Positions 43,152 to 50,858 of a stretch of DNA of 64,000 nt are shown in pieces. The notes beneath the pieces were generated by a model. It made no database searches. It saw nothing but the letters and a program-made list of their open reading frames with translations, and was not told the DNA's origin. How positions within the stretch are numbered: position 1 is the stretch's first letter; every line of letters starts with the position of its first letter. Origin of the DNA: Elusimicrobiota bacterium (GTDB lineage: Bacteria > Elusimicrobiota > Elusimicrobia > FEN-1173). A program made the position numbers and the translations under genes. The DNA lies in contig JADKHR010000001.1 of NCBI GenBank assembly GCA_016721625.1, forward strand, positions 2,666,001 to 2,730,000. The letters run 5' to 3'.

Positions 43152-44314
43152 GGGAGGGGGGGGGCCGCCGTGGATCCGGAGATGGAGGAAATTTCTTTTT
43201 TTTCCGTCGCGCGGGCCAGCTGTTCGCCGTAGATTTTGGCGAAGGCGAGGACGCTCGCCACCGTGAGGGGGCCCACCAGGAGGCCGATGGGCCCGTAGGC
43301 CTGAAGACCGCCCAGGGTGCCGAAAAAAAGCAAAGCGATGGGGATCTTGGCTTTGCTCCCGATGATGAAAGGGCGAAGAAAATTATCAACGGTGCTGACG
43401 ACCAAACCGCCCCAAAGAAGAATCCCGACGCCTTGAACCACCCAGCCTTTCAAAATGAGGTAGACGCCCACCGGCAACCAGACCGCGGTCGCCCCGATGA
43501 AAGGGATGAGTGCCATAAACGCCGTGGCGAAGCCGAGAACCACGGAAAAGCTGACGCCCGCGAGGGCGAACCCGACCCCGGCCAGGAGACCCTGGACCGA
43601 CGCGGTCACGAACATTCCACGCACCACGGCGGTGAGCGTTTGGTTTAACCGGTTCAGGATGTGGGTTTTGTAGGCGGTTTCCATGGGGATCAGGCCGACT
43701 ATTTTCTCGGTCAATCGATTACCGTCTCGAAAGATAAAGAAAAGCGTGAAGACCATGATCAGGGTTTGAAAGACAAACAAGATCAAATTTTTGACGATGG
43801 ACGCGCCCAGGGAAGACACCTTGTTTCCAATGCCTTCCATCGTGCGGAGGAGCGTGTCGCGGGGATTGACCCCCGCCTGGATCAGAAGTTCTTGCGAGCG
43901 TCTCCACACCTTCTTCACGGGCGCCGGAAGCCGTTCCTCCAGGGTGGCGCGGGGGTTCGTTCGAACCTCTTGAACCTGTTCTTGGGCCCATGGATAGATG
44001 GCCGCGGCTTGCCGGCCCAGGAGGGCGAGGAAAAACAAGGTCGGCACCACCACGATCAGAAAAAGAGTGGCGACGCTGGTCCCCGCCGCCAGGTTCGGCC
44101 GGCCGCGGCTCCAACGGAGAAAACGCGTGTGGAGGGGGTAAAAAACCAACGCCAAGGTGATGGCCAAGAGGATTCCTGAAAGGAAGGGGGCGACGATCCG
44201 GAGGAGCTGATACAAGAGAAACCCGAAGGCCGCGAAAAAAAAGACCCGAAACAAAATGGGACGAGCTTCACTTCTCCGGTCTGGGACGATTGGAATCACT
44301 GGGGTTCCCTCCAT
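43148..44314 (-). CDS. AI-2E family transporter (TqsA/PerM-like)
   Basis: The 388-residue membrane protein has about eight hydrophobic segments, with family motifs in LIPFIGATAVWLPVGVYLI, GGLVVSTVDNFLRPFIIG and GGLQAYGPIGLLVGPLTVA. Members export autoinducer-2 or act as Na+/H+ antiporters or lipid-linked transporters; the substrate is open. ATG 44314 overlaps ispG by 19 bases and has AAAGGAG upstream. The frame extends further upstream, but that part is ispG in another frame. Confidence 0.9.
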   Translation of the reverse strand: MEGTPVIPIVPDRRSEARPILFRVFFFAAFGFLLYQLLRIVAPFLSGILLAITLALVFYPLHTRFLRWSRGRPNLAAGTSVATLFLIVVVPTLFFLALLGRQAAAIYPWAQEQVQEVRTNPRATLEERLPAPVKKVWRRSQELLIQAGVNPRDTLLRTMEGIGNKVSSLGASIVKNLILFVFQTLIMVFTLFFIFRDGNRLTEKIVGLIPMETAYKTHILNRLNQTLTAVVRGMFVTASVQGLLAGVGFALAGVSFSVVLGFATAFMALIPFIGATAVWLPVGVYLILKGWVVQGVGILLWGGLVVSTVDNFLRPFIIGSKAKIPIALLFFGTLGGLQAYGPIGLLVGPLTVASVLAFAKIYGEQLARATEKKEISSISGSTAAPPLP

Positions 44315-46308
44315 TTTCCATGCTCCTTTATCAATGAGACAAGCCGGTCTTCGGCCAGTGAGGCCGAGAGTCCTTTTTCCACGCACTCTTTGCCCACATA
44401 CAAATTGATTTTCCCCGGGCCTCCTCCGACGTAGCCGAAATCCGCGTCGGCCATTTCGCCCGGCCCGTTGACGATGCATCCCATGATGGCGATCTTGACG
44501 TTCACCAGATGGCCCGTTTTTTTCTTGATTCGGTCCGTCGTGGTTTGGAGGTCGAACAGCGTCCGGCCGCAGGAGGGACAGGAGACAAACTCCGCTTTGG
44601 TGACCCGCGCCCCGGCTCCTTGGAGGATGTTCGCCGTGAGCTCCAGTTCCCGTTCCAGGCCCAAACCCGTTCGCAGGGTCAGGCTGTCGCCGATTCCGTC
44701 GGCCAACAGCGCACCGGCCAGGGTCGAGGCGGACAAGAGGGACGATTCTTCCTCCGCCGTCCAGGGGGCCACGATATGGAAGGGAAGTTTTGCTTCTTTT
44801 ATCCAAGGTTGGGCGATTCCGTATCGGGCCTGATGCAAAAGTCGGGACACGTTCGTGTCTTCGAGCGCCAGGACCATGTTCGGGGTGTGTAAAAAAGCCG
44901 ACCGAGCGGCTTTTAATAAATCCTCAACGGCCTCTCCAAAGAGCCAAAGGGGTTTCCCGGCCTTCGCGCAGGCTTTGGCGGTGTCCTCCGCCCCCTGGAG
45001 CCCCTTCGGGCTCAGGGCGATCCCGTCCGAAAGGGACAAGGCGCGGTCCAGATATTCTAACCCGTCGACGCGGGTCAAGAACCCCAAGCGGGCCGTTTCG
45101 AACCGCAGGGCCTTTCGGAAATGGTCCAGTGAAATGAGATCGTCCGTGGATCGGACGGGCCACTCGATGATCTCCGGAGGCAGGCCCCGGCCGGTCTTTA
45201 GGCGTTGTTCCAAAATGGTCAGAACGGCGGCGGGGTTCGCCGTGGCGGGGTTCAACCGCGCCACCGAGCGGGGCGGGTGGGCGCCGCCCACCCCCATCGG
45301 GCCCACTCGAACTTCGAGCGCCGGCCGCCGCGAGTAGTGAAAAGGATTGTCCGCCACGGCCTGGTTTCCGCTTTTGGCGTTCAAAAAACAGGTGGGGGGG
45401 CGGTGGTCGTAGGGGGCCGCCAAGCGGCGGGCCACGGGGATTTCCAGTTCGGGTTCTTCCGTCAGCGACACCCGTAGGGTGTCGCCGATCCCGTCTTCCA
45501 AAAGCGCTCCGATCCCCACGGCGGATTTAATTCGGCCGTCCTCTCCGTCGCCGGCTTCCGTGACGCCCAGGTGGAAGGGGTAGTCCATGTTTTCGTGGGC
45601 CATGCGGGCCGCGAGCAGTCGATAAGCGGCGATCATGACCTTGGGGTTGGAGGCTTTCATGGAAAGGATGATGTCGTGATACCCGTTCCGTTCGCAGATC
45701 CGGACGAATTCCAGAGCGCTTTCGACCATTCCCTCCGGGGTATCGCCGTAGCGGTTTAGGATGCGGTCGGACAGGGAGCCGTGGTTCGTGCCGATGCGGA
45801 GGGCTCGGCCCAGCCGCTTGAGTTTCAGAACCAGGGGGGTGAACCGTTCTTCGATGCGGGCGATCTCCTCGTCGTATTGGGTGTCCGTATACTCCCGGAT
45901 TTTGAAGGCCTTGGCGTCGGTGAAGTTGCCGGGATTGATGCGAACTTTTTCCACGTGTTCGGCCGCCTCGAGCGCGGCCTCCGGCCGGAAATGGATATCG
46001 GCCACCAGGGGGACACGGAACCCCTTGGCGCGAAGGGCGGCCGCGATGTTTTTTAAGTTCGCGGCGTCGACTTCCGTGGGCGCGGTGACCCGGACGATCT
46101 CGCATCCGGCGCGAATGAGGCGCACCGCCTGGTCCACTGTCGCTTGGGTGTCCTGGGTGCGCGTCGTGGTCATGGATTGAATACGGAGGGGATTCTCCCC
46201 GCCGACGCCCACATCCCCCACGCGGACGACCCGGGTCTTCCGCCTATGGTAGGCGAAAAGATCAGGAGAAAAGGAAAGGTTTCCGGCTAGCTGCGCGACA
46301 GGGGTCAT
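44296..46308 (-). CDS. ispG: 4-hydroxy-3-methylbut-2-enyl-diphosphate synthase, long form
   Basis: IspG (670 residues) makes HMBPP in the MEP isoprenoid pathway using a [4Fe-4S] cluster. The N-terminal TIM barrel is recognised by IQSMTTTRTQDTQATV, RINPGN and IGTNHGSLSDR. A central insert of about 270 residues marks the long form shared by plants, Chlamydia and Bacteroidetes. The C-terminal cluster cysteines are in SCPSCGRT and GCIVNGPGE. ATG 46308 lacks a Shine-Dalgarno sequence; an extended -10 box TGGTATAAT ends 7 bases before it, so the message is probably leaderless. It heads the operon with the AI-2E, methylase and namZ genes. Confidence 0.96.
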   Translation of the reverse strand: MTPVAQLAGNLSFSPDLFAYHRRKTRVVRVGDVGVGGENPLRIQSMTTTRTQDTQATVDQAVRLIRAGCEIVRVTAPTEVDAANLKNIAAALRAKGFRVPLVADIHFRPEAALEAAEHVEKVRINPGNFTDAKAFKIREYTDTQYDEEIARIEERFTPLVLKLKRLGRALRIGTNHGSLSDRILNRYGDTPEGMVESALEFVRICERNGYHDIILSMKASNPKVMIAAYRLLAARMAHENMDYPFHLGVTEAGDGEDGRIKSAVGIGALLEDGIGDTLRVSLTEEPELEIPVARRLAAPYDHRPPTCFLNAKSGNQAVADNPFHYSRRPALEVRVGPMGVGGAHPPRSVARLNPATANPAAVLTILEQRLKTGRGLPPEIIEWPVRSTDDLISLDHFRKALRFETARLGFLTRVDGLEYLDRALSLSDGIALSPKGLQGAEDTAKACAKAGKPLWLFGEAVEDLLKAARSAFLHTPNMVLALEDTNVSRLLHQARYGIAQPWIKEAKLPFHIVAPWTAEEESSLLSASTLAGALLADGIGDSLTLRTGLGLERELELTANILQGAGARVTKAEFVSCPSCGRTLFDLQTTTDRIKKKTGHLVNVKIAIMGCIVNGPGEMADADFGYVGGGPGKINLYVGKECVEKGLSASLAEDRLVSLIKEHGKWREPQ

Positions 46309-46315
46309 CGGTAAA

Positions 46316-46324
46316 ATTATACCA
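46316..46324 (-). promoter_or_regulatory. Extended -10 promoter of ispG
   Basis: TGGTATAAT reads from 46324 to 46316 on the minus strand, 7 bases before the ATG. The -35 region is weak, as expected for an extended -10 promoter. Confidence 0.6.
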
Positions 46325-46606
46325 AACCATGCGGGTGGGGCCTAACGGAGCCCCTAAGGCTTTGGTCATCCCGATAACAGCACGAACTTGTATTGGAAAA
46401 ATTCCGGATCCTTCCGGATGGGGCCGACTATTGGATCCTCACGCCTAATGTAAAGTCCGGGGTAAACCTGCCTTTTCGTGAGATCACGAAAGTCGGCTCA
46501 TGCCCGCTCACCCCTGATGGCATAGCCCTTTTTCGGCTGAGAGGGGGTGAGGTATTTGGCCGTACCATTGCATAAGTAATAATTCTAATTGAAATCGGCT
46601 TGGGTC
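46325..46606. other. Intergenic region of unknown content
   Basis: About 280 bp separate the ispG promoter from the acyltransferase promoter. Both strands hold open frames of about 60 codons, neither recognised nor preceded by a ribosome-binding site. A hairpin TTTCGTG/CACGAAA lies at about 46475-46492. The stretch has lower GC than its surroundings. It could hold a structured leader or a decayed gene; I cannot decide. Confidence 0.4.
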
Positions 46607-46637
46607 TTGACAAGAGGGATGATTGAGCGCATATAAC
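46607..46637 (+). promoter_or_regulatory. Promoter of the acyltransferase gene
   Basis: TTGACA (46607-46612) and TATAAC (46632-46637) are 19 bases apart; CATATA two bases earlier would give the optimal 17. The start codon is 53 bases downstream. Confidence 0.55.
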
Positions 46638-46689
46638 GATGGGAAGGAATATTGTAGTCTGAAGTGCCCTTCGTTTGGGGCCAACTTTT

Positions 46690-47580
46690 ATGATAACTCT
46701 CGGCGATTTTAAATTTGTGGTGGCAACGACCCCGGAATTGTTGAACGGAGTCTTTCGGCTCCGTTACCAGGTCTATGTGGACGAATACGGTTTTGAGCAC
46801 GCGGGGGACCATCCGGACGGGATGGAGAAAGACGAATGGGACCCCTGTTCCATTCACATGGCCGCACTAAACTCCGAGGGCGACGTGATCGGGACGATTC
46901 GTTTGGTTCTGAACTCTTCGGCCGGGTTGCCGACCTTGCAAGCCGTGGCTCCTTTTTATTTCGACCAGAACCCCCATTCCCAGCACATCGGCGAGGTGTC
47001 GAGGCTGGCGGTGGCGCGATCTTTCCGACGCCGGGTCGAAGATGGGTTCTACGGGGTTCAAGCCTTGGCTTCCCCGAAAGGGAGCATCGCTTTTCACCGG
47101 GCGGAGGACGGGGATTTCCCGAGCCAGGAGCGGCGTCGGCGGTTCGCGGTGGTGCTGGGGCTCTTTAAGATCATGTACCACGTGAGCAAGCGCATCAATC
47201 TCAAGGACTGGTATATGGTTTCGGAAAAACGGTTGTGGTACCTTCTGAAACGCTACCACATCCTTTTTAACCCGATCGGTCCGGAGATGGAATACCATGG
47301 GATCCGGATCCCTTACATCGGTCACATCAAAGACATCGAATCCCACATGATGAAGGCGAGCGCTTCCCTGGCCGAATCTTTTCAGGAGGGGCTCGATGCG
47401 ACCGACGGGGCCGCCAGTGTGGCGCCGGAAGAATCGTCGGTCAAAAAAACCGACGTCAACCCGGTTCCGCCGGTCTCGTCGGTTTTTTCGGAAACGGAGG
47501 CCGAACAAAAAGCGCGTGCGGCGGCCCAGGCGGTGGCCGAGATTGTCTGGCCTCACCGGATCCCGCGGCGCCGGTCCTAA
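46690..47580 (+). CDS. PEP-CTERM/exosortase-associated acyltransferase
   Basis: The 296-residue protein has an N-acyl-amino-acid-synthase/GNAT fold: FRLRYQVYVDEYGFEHAGDHPDGMEKDEWDP, then IGTIRLVLNS and IGEVSRLAVARSFRRR. This pattern defines acyltransferases that accompany exosortase systems. The Ser/Pro-rich tail from about residue 235 is atypical. I see no exosortase and no PEP-CTERM tail in the window; the exported proteins here end in FlgD-like domains instead. It probably acylates a small molecule or surface component; the substrate is unknown. ATG 46690 is chosen because residues upstream are not conserved. Confidence 0.8.
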   Translation: MITLGDFKFVVATTPELLNGVFRLRYQVYVDEYGFEHAGDHPDGMEKDEWDPCSIHMAALNSEGDVIGTIRLVLNSSAGLPTLQAVAPFYFDQNPHSQHIGEVSRLAVARSFRRRVEDGFYGVQALASPKGSIAFHRAEDGDFPSQERRRRFAVVLGLFKIMYHVSKRINLKDWYMVSEKRLWYLLKRYHILFNPIGPEMEYHGIRIPYIGHIKDIESHMMKASASLAESFQEGLDATDGAASVAPEESSVKKTDVNPVPPVSSVFSETEAEQKARAAAQAVAEIVWPHRIPRRRS

Positions 47581-47848
47581 TACCCCCCAAAAGCTCGCGT
47601 CCCCTATTCCCTCACCTTCCCCTCGCATCAGTGGCCCTGTCCCGTTCACCCCATCCGATATCGCCGGGACTGCACCGACAATCCGCAAAGGGCCGGACGG
47701 TGCGGCCGCTCCCGGTGGCGTGAACTCTGCGAACGGGCTCACCAGCGAAGAGGGAATTCTCTTTCAGAGAGTCAAAGAGACCCCGTTTTTTTTCGACGTC
47801 CTTTGTCGATGCTCGGAAACGCGAAGTCGGTTTTTTGTTTGAACGCGA
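47581..47848. other. Intergenic stretch between convergent genes
   Basis: I see no gene. A T8 run at 47788-47795 is not preceded by a convincing stem. Confidence 0.4.
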
Positions 47849-48985
47849 TCAATTGAGTTCGGGTGGGTTCGGGGCGGAGCCGCCGTGGAAAACCCGGGTC
47901 AGTTGTCCCACGGCGGCGGGGGAAGCGAGCACGGTGCCGATGAGACGGGAGGAGAGGCGGGGGAGGTTGAGGACGGACCGAGCGACCCACCCCAACCGTT
48001 GGCGCTTTCCGTACGTTTGGCGCCAGACGGATTCATAGGTCGCAACGGGGTCGGCGTTTTTTCCGGCGGCGCGGATCGCCCCGTGGATAAGAGGCCCGGC
48101 GCCCAGGGCCCGGCCGATGCCTTCGCCCATGAAGGGATCTCCGACGGCCGCGGCGTCCCCGGCCCGAAGGGTTCCGTCAGAGGGGCTGAGGCCGCGGGAA
48201 AAGGGCAACGGTCCGACCCCCGCCCAGGGACTCTCTCGGCGGGACCCTTCCATCAGGAAACGGAGAGCCTTGTTCAGGACCCAGGCCTCGGAGAACACTC
48301 TTTCCCAGTCCAGGGCCTCCCCGGTTCGCCGATGGAGACCGCAGAGGTTGGATGTCCCGTCCGCGAACGTGACGATCCCCACGTAGCCTCCGGGATAAAA
48401 GTGCAGGGACATCTCTCCTGAAGACTGGACCACTTTCGAAAAAGTCGCGTTCCATCCATACCAGCCCCGGCCATCCTTCCGGAGCCTTCCCCCTGAAAAA
48501 CGTCCGTCCGCTCGGACCAGGAGATCGGCCCGGACCGTTTTTCGCAATCCCGGCAAATCCAACAGCCACCCCTCGCCTTCCCGGCGATGTTCGCCGACGC
48601 GAACCCCCCGTTGGACCTCTCCCCCTGCGGCCTCGGCGGCGGAGAGCAAAATTTCCTCCAGAACAGGCCGGGGGAGGGATAGGCCTGGGGCCGGAAGCGG
48701 TCCTCGGTGATCCGCGCCCCGGTTGGTGGTGACCCGGATGGTGTGGATGGGCACGGCCCGCTCTCTCACCTGGTTTTCCAACCCGAGCCAGGCCAGGTGG
48801 GCCAGGGCTTCGGCGTCCAGGAAGGCGCCGCAGACCCGATGCCCGATCGTGGTACGCTGTTCGACCAGCGTCACGGCGAAGCCGGAGCGGAGAAGCCCCA
48901 AGGCGGCGCTCGCTCCCGCTGGCCCCCCGCCGACCACGATGGCTTTTTTCAGGCCCGTTCTCCCGCCAAACTCACCCGGAACCAC
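47849..48985 (-). CDS. FAD-dependent oxidoreductase, geranylgeranyl-reductase-like
   Basis: The 378-residue flavoprotein has the FAD motif VVGGGPAGASAALGLLRSG with VEQ, then DLLVRADGRFSGG and the second FAD motif LRAGDAAAVGDPFMGEGIGRAL. This branch is often encoded next to type III polyketide synthases, where it modifies the polyketide product. The frame begins at GTG 48985, overlapping the methyltransferase by 37 bases; translation could start slightly later, at GTG in KAIVV. It is the last gene of the T3PKS operon. Confidence 0.88.
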   Translation of the reverse strand: MVPGEFGGRTGLKKAIVVGGGPAGASAALGLLRSGFAVTLVEQRTTIGHRVCGAFLDAEALAHLAWLGLENQVRERAVPIHTIRVTTNRGADHRGPLPAPGLSLPRPVLEEILLSAAEAAGGEVQRGVRVGEHRREGEGWLLDLPGLRKTVRADLLVRADGRFSGGRLRKDGRGWYGWNATFSKVVQSSGEMSLHFYPGGYVGIVTFADGTSNLCGLHRRTGEALDWERVFSEAWVLNKALRFLMEGSRRESPWAGVGPLPFSRGLSPSDGTLRAGDAAAVGDPFMGEGIGRALGAGPLIHGAIRAAGKNADPVATYESVWRQTYGKRQRLGWVARSVLNLPRLSSRLIGTVLASPAAVGQLTRVFHGGSAPNPPELN

Positions 48986-49662
48986 GATTCCCGACGCGCG
49001 GACAAATAGCCCAAACCGGCTTCCGCGGCCAGGGCCGCGAGTTCATTGACGCGAAAAGCCCGTCTCACCGAAAGGGGTCCGTCATGGCGGACCATACGGT
49101 CGCCCCAGACCCAACTGGAGAGACCGACCGCCCAATAGGACGGCAGGCTTCGCCGCAGGTCCGAAACCACCAACCCCCGCCGGGCGCGACGGTCCAGGCA
49201 GTGAAGCGTTTCAGCGCGGAGCGCGAGCGGCATGTGGTGGAGGAAAAGGGAGGCGGTCACATAATCAAAGGTCAATTCTTTCGGAATGTCTCGGAGGTCC
49301 CGGACGAGAACGGTGATCTCGGGGTAAGCGCGAACGGATTCTCGGGCCAGCTCAGCCACGGAGGGGTGCAGTTCCACGGCCGTGATTCGAAGCGAATGGC
49401 CAGCGGCCCGGCCCCAGCGGGCCAGGGCGACCGGTATATCGGCGCCGCCCGTCCCGACGTCCAAGATGCGCACGGGTTCCCCCGGGTGCCAGCGTTTGGA
49501 CCATCTTCGAAAATGGCCCAGAACGGCCTCCGCTCCGCCGAAACGGCGGTTGGTGAGGGCGAGATAGGCCAGGGCGCGGCGTGCTTGGACGGGGTCAAAG
49601 GGACAAGTGTCCATCCATTCGTCTTCGTCCACGGGAAGGCGGAGGTCGGGGAATAAATTCAT
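48949..49662 (-). CDS. Class I SAM methyltransferase of the T3PKS operon
   Basis: The 237-residue methyltransferase has motif I ILDVGTGGADIPVALA, acidic residue in VELHPSVAELA and the post-motif SLFLHHMPLA. ATG 49662 overlaps the T3PKS stop codon by 4 bases. In T3PKS clusters such enzymes methylate the resorcinol, pyrone or quinone product. Its position between the synthase and the flavoprotein supports that role. Confidence 0.9.
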   Translation of the reverse strand: MNLFPDLRLPVDEDEWMDTCPFDPVQARRALAYLALTNRRFGGAEAVLGHFRRWSKRWHPGEPVRILDVGTGGADIPVALARWGRAAGHSLRITAVELHPSVAELARESVRAYPEITVLVRDLRDIPKELTFDYVTASLFLHHMPLALRAETLHCLDRRARRGLVVSDLRRSLPSYWAVGLSSWVWGDRMVRHDGPLSVRRAFRVNELAALAAEAGLGYLSARRESWFRVSLAGERA

Positions 49663-50739
49663 GGAAAACGCAGAAGAGCCGCGTGGGCTGAAAACCCCGC
49701 CCCGAACGAACCCATGAACGCCCACTCGCCCGGTCGGGGGGGGCGGCGCTTGAGGGACTCGGCCAGAGTGAAAAGAACGGCGGGGGAGGAGAGGTTTCCC
49801 GCGCGTTTCAATACCGCCCGCCCCGCTAAAAGGTCGGTGGGGGAAAGCCCCAGCTCTCGCTCCAGGGCCTCATGCACTCGGGCTCCGCCGGGGTGGAGAA
49901 TCCACCGGCTTATGTCTGCTTTGGAGCCCCTGGCGGTGAAGGAGCTTTTGAAGGAGGGTGCGCGTGGCCCGGGCCGCCCGCATTGGAACTTCCGGAGAAA
50001 GGACGTTCCGGAGATGGCCCTTTTCGCTTCGAAACCGGAGGCCCTCCCTCCAGGCGGGGACGACGAGCGACGCCGTATCCACCAACGCGGGGCCTTTCCC
50101 TCCTCCGGACTGAAGCAGGACGGCGGCGGACCCATCTCCGAAAAGGGCGTTGGAGACGACGAGGTCCGGGGCGTCGTCGGACACCATGGCCGCCGAGCAG
50201 ATTTCCGTGCAGACAACGGCGGCCAGCGCGCCGGGGTTCGCCAAGCAAAAGGAGTTCGCCGCCTGAAGGGCCGGCAGGGCCGCGCCGCATCCCATTCCAA
50301 CCAGGTCCGCGAATGGAACGTCGTGCCGGAGCCCCGCCGCGTCGACCACGCGGGCCGCCAGCCCGGGACAAAGATACCCCGTGCAGGTGGCCGCGGCGAG
50401 GAAATCTACCTGGGAGGGGACTCTCCGCGCCAGCGACAGGACCCGTTTGAGAGATAGCGTTGAAAGGCGAAGAGCCTCGCGTTCGAACCGGGCATTTTTA
50501 CGATCGAGATCCCGGTCTAGAATATCTTCTAGTTTCCGCACCGCGAAGTGCCGGGTCGCCACCGAATGGTGAGAGAACACGCGACGATAAAAAGCCCGGG
50601 TCCTGGCCCGAAGGTCGAAGTTTTTTAGGATGAACCGGAGGGCATCTTTTTGAGAAACCCGAAGCCGGGGCAACGCCGTGCCCACCGCAATCATTCGCGT
50701 CACGGGAGAACCGTTGCAAGCCGGAAGAGGACGGGGCAT
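49659..50739 (-). CDS. Type III polyketide synthase (one frameshift)
   Basis: The repaired 359-residue protein has the chalcone-synthase fold: catalytic Cys151 in GMGCGAALPALQAA, His in RWILHPGGARV and Asn in AGNLSSPAVLF, with the C-terminal GSFGAGFSAHAAL. It would extend an acyl-CoA starter with malonyl-CoA to form alkylresorcinols, pyrones or a naphthol. The frame breaks near 49923, where one extra base separates LLHRQGL from KADISRW. With the methyltransferase and flavoprotein downstream it forms a compact three-gene pathway. No Shine-Dalgarno sequence is visible at ATG 50739; ATG 50694 is an alternative. Confidence 0.88.
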
Positions 50740-50798
50740 AGGGTGTGGGGAGAGCCTCTGGGAGATACTCTACCATTCCTTCCGGCGGTCGGGGGAGC

Positions 50799-50837
50799 AA
50801 AAAGAAAGGGGGCCCGACCGCGAAGGCCCGGGCCCCC
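50799..50837 (-). terminator. Intrinsic terminator after the giant secreted protein
   Basis: GGGGGCCCG (50837-50829) and CGGGCCCCC (50816-50808) form a 9-bp stem, followed by TTTCTTTTT (50807-50799) on the minus strand. It separates the giant gene from the T3PKS operon. Confidence 0.75.
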
Positions 50838-50858
50838 CGCTTCCTGGGAGGGAAGAAT

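Noticed and set aside
46393..46575. 60-codon open frame upstream of the acyltransferase
   Set aside because: No ribosome-binding site, no recognisable family, and the opposite strand is equally open.
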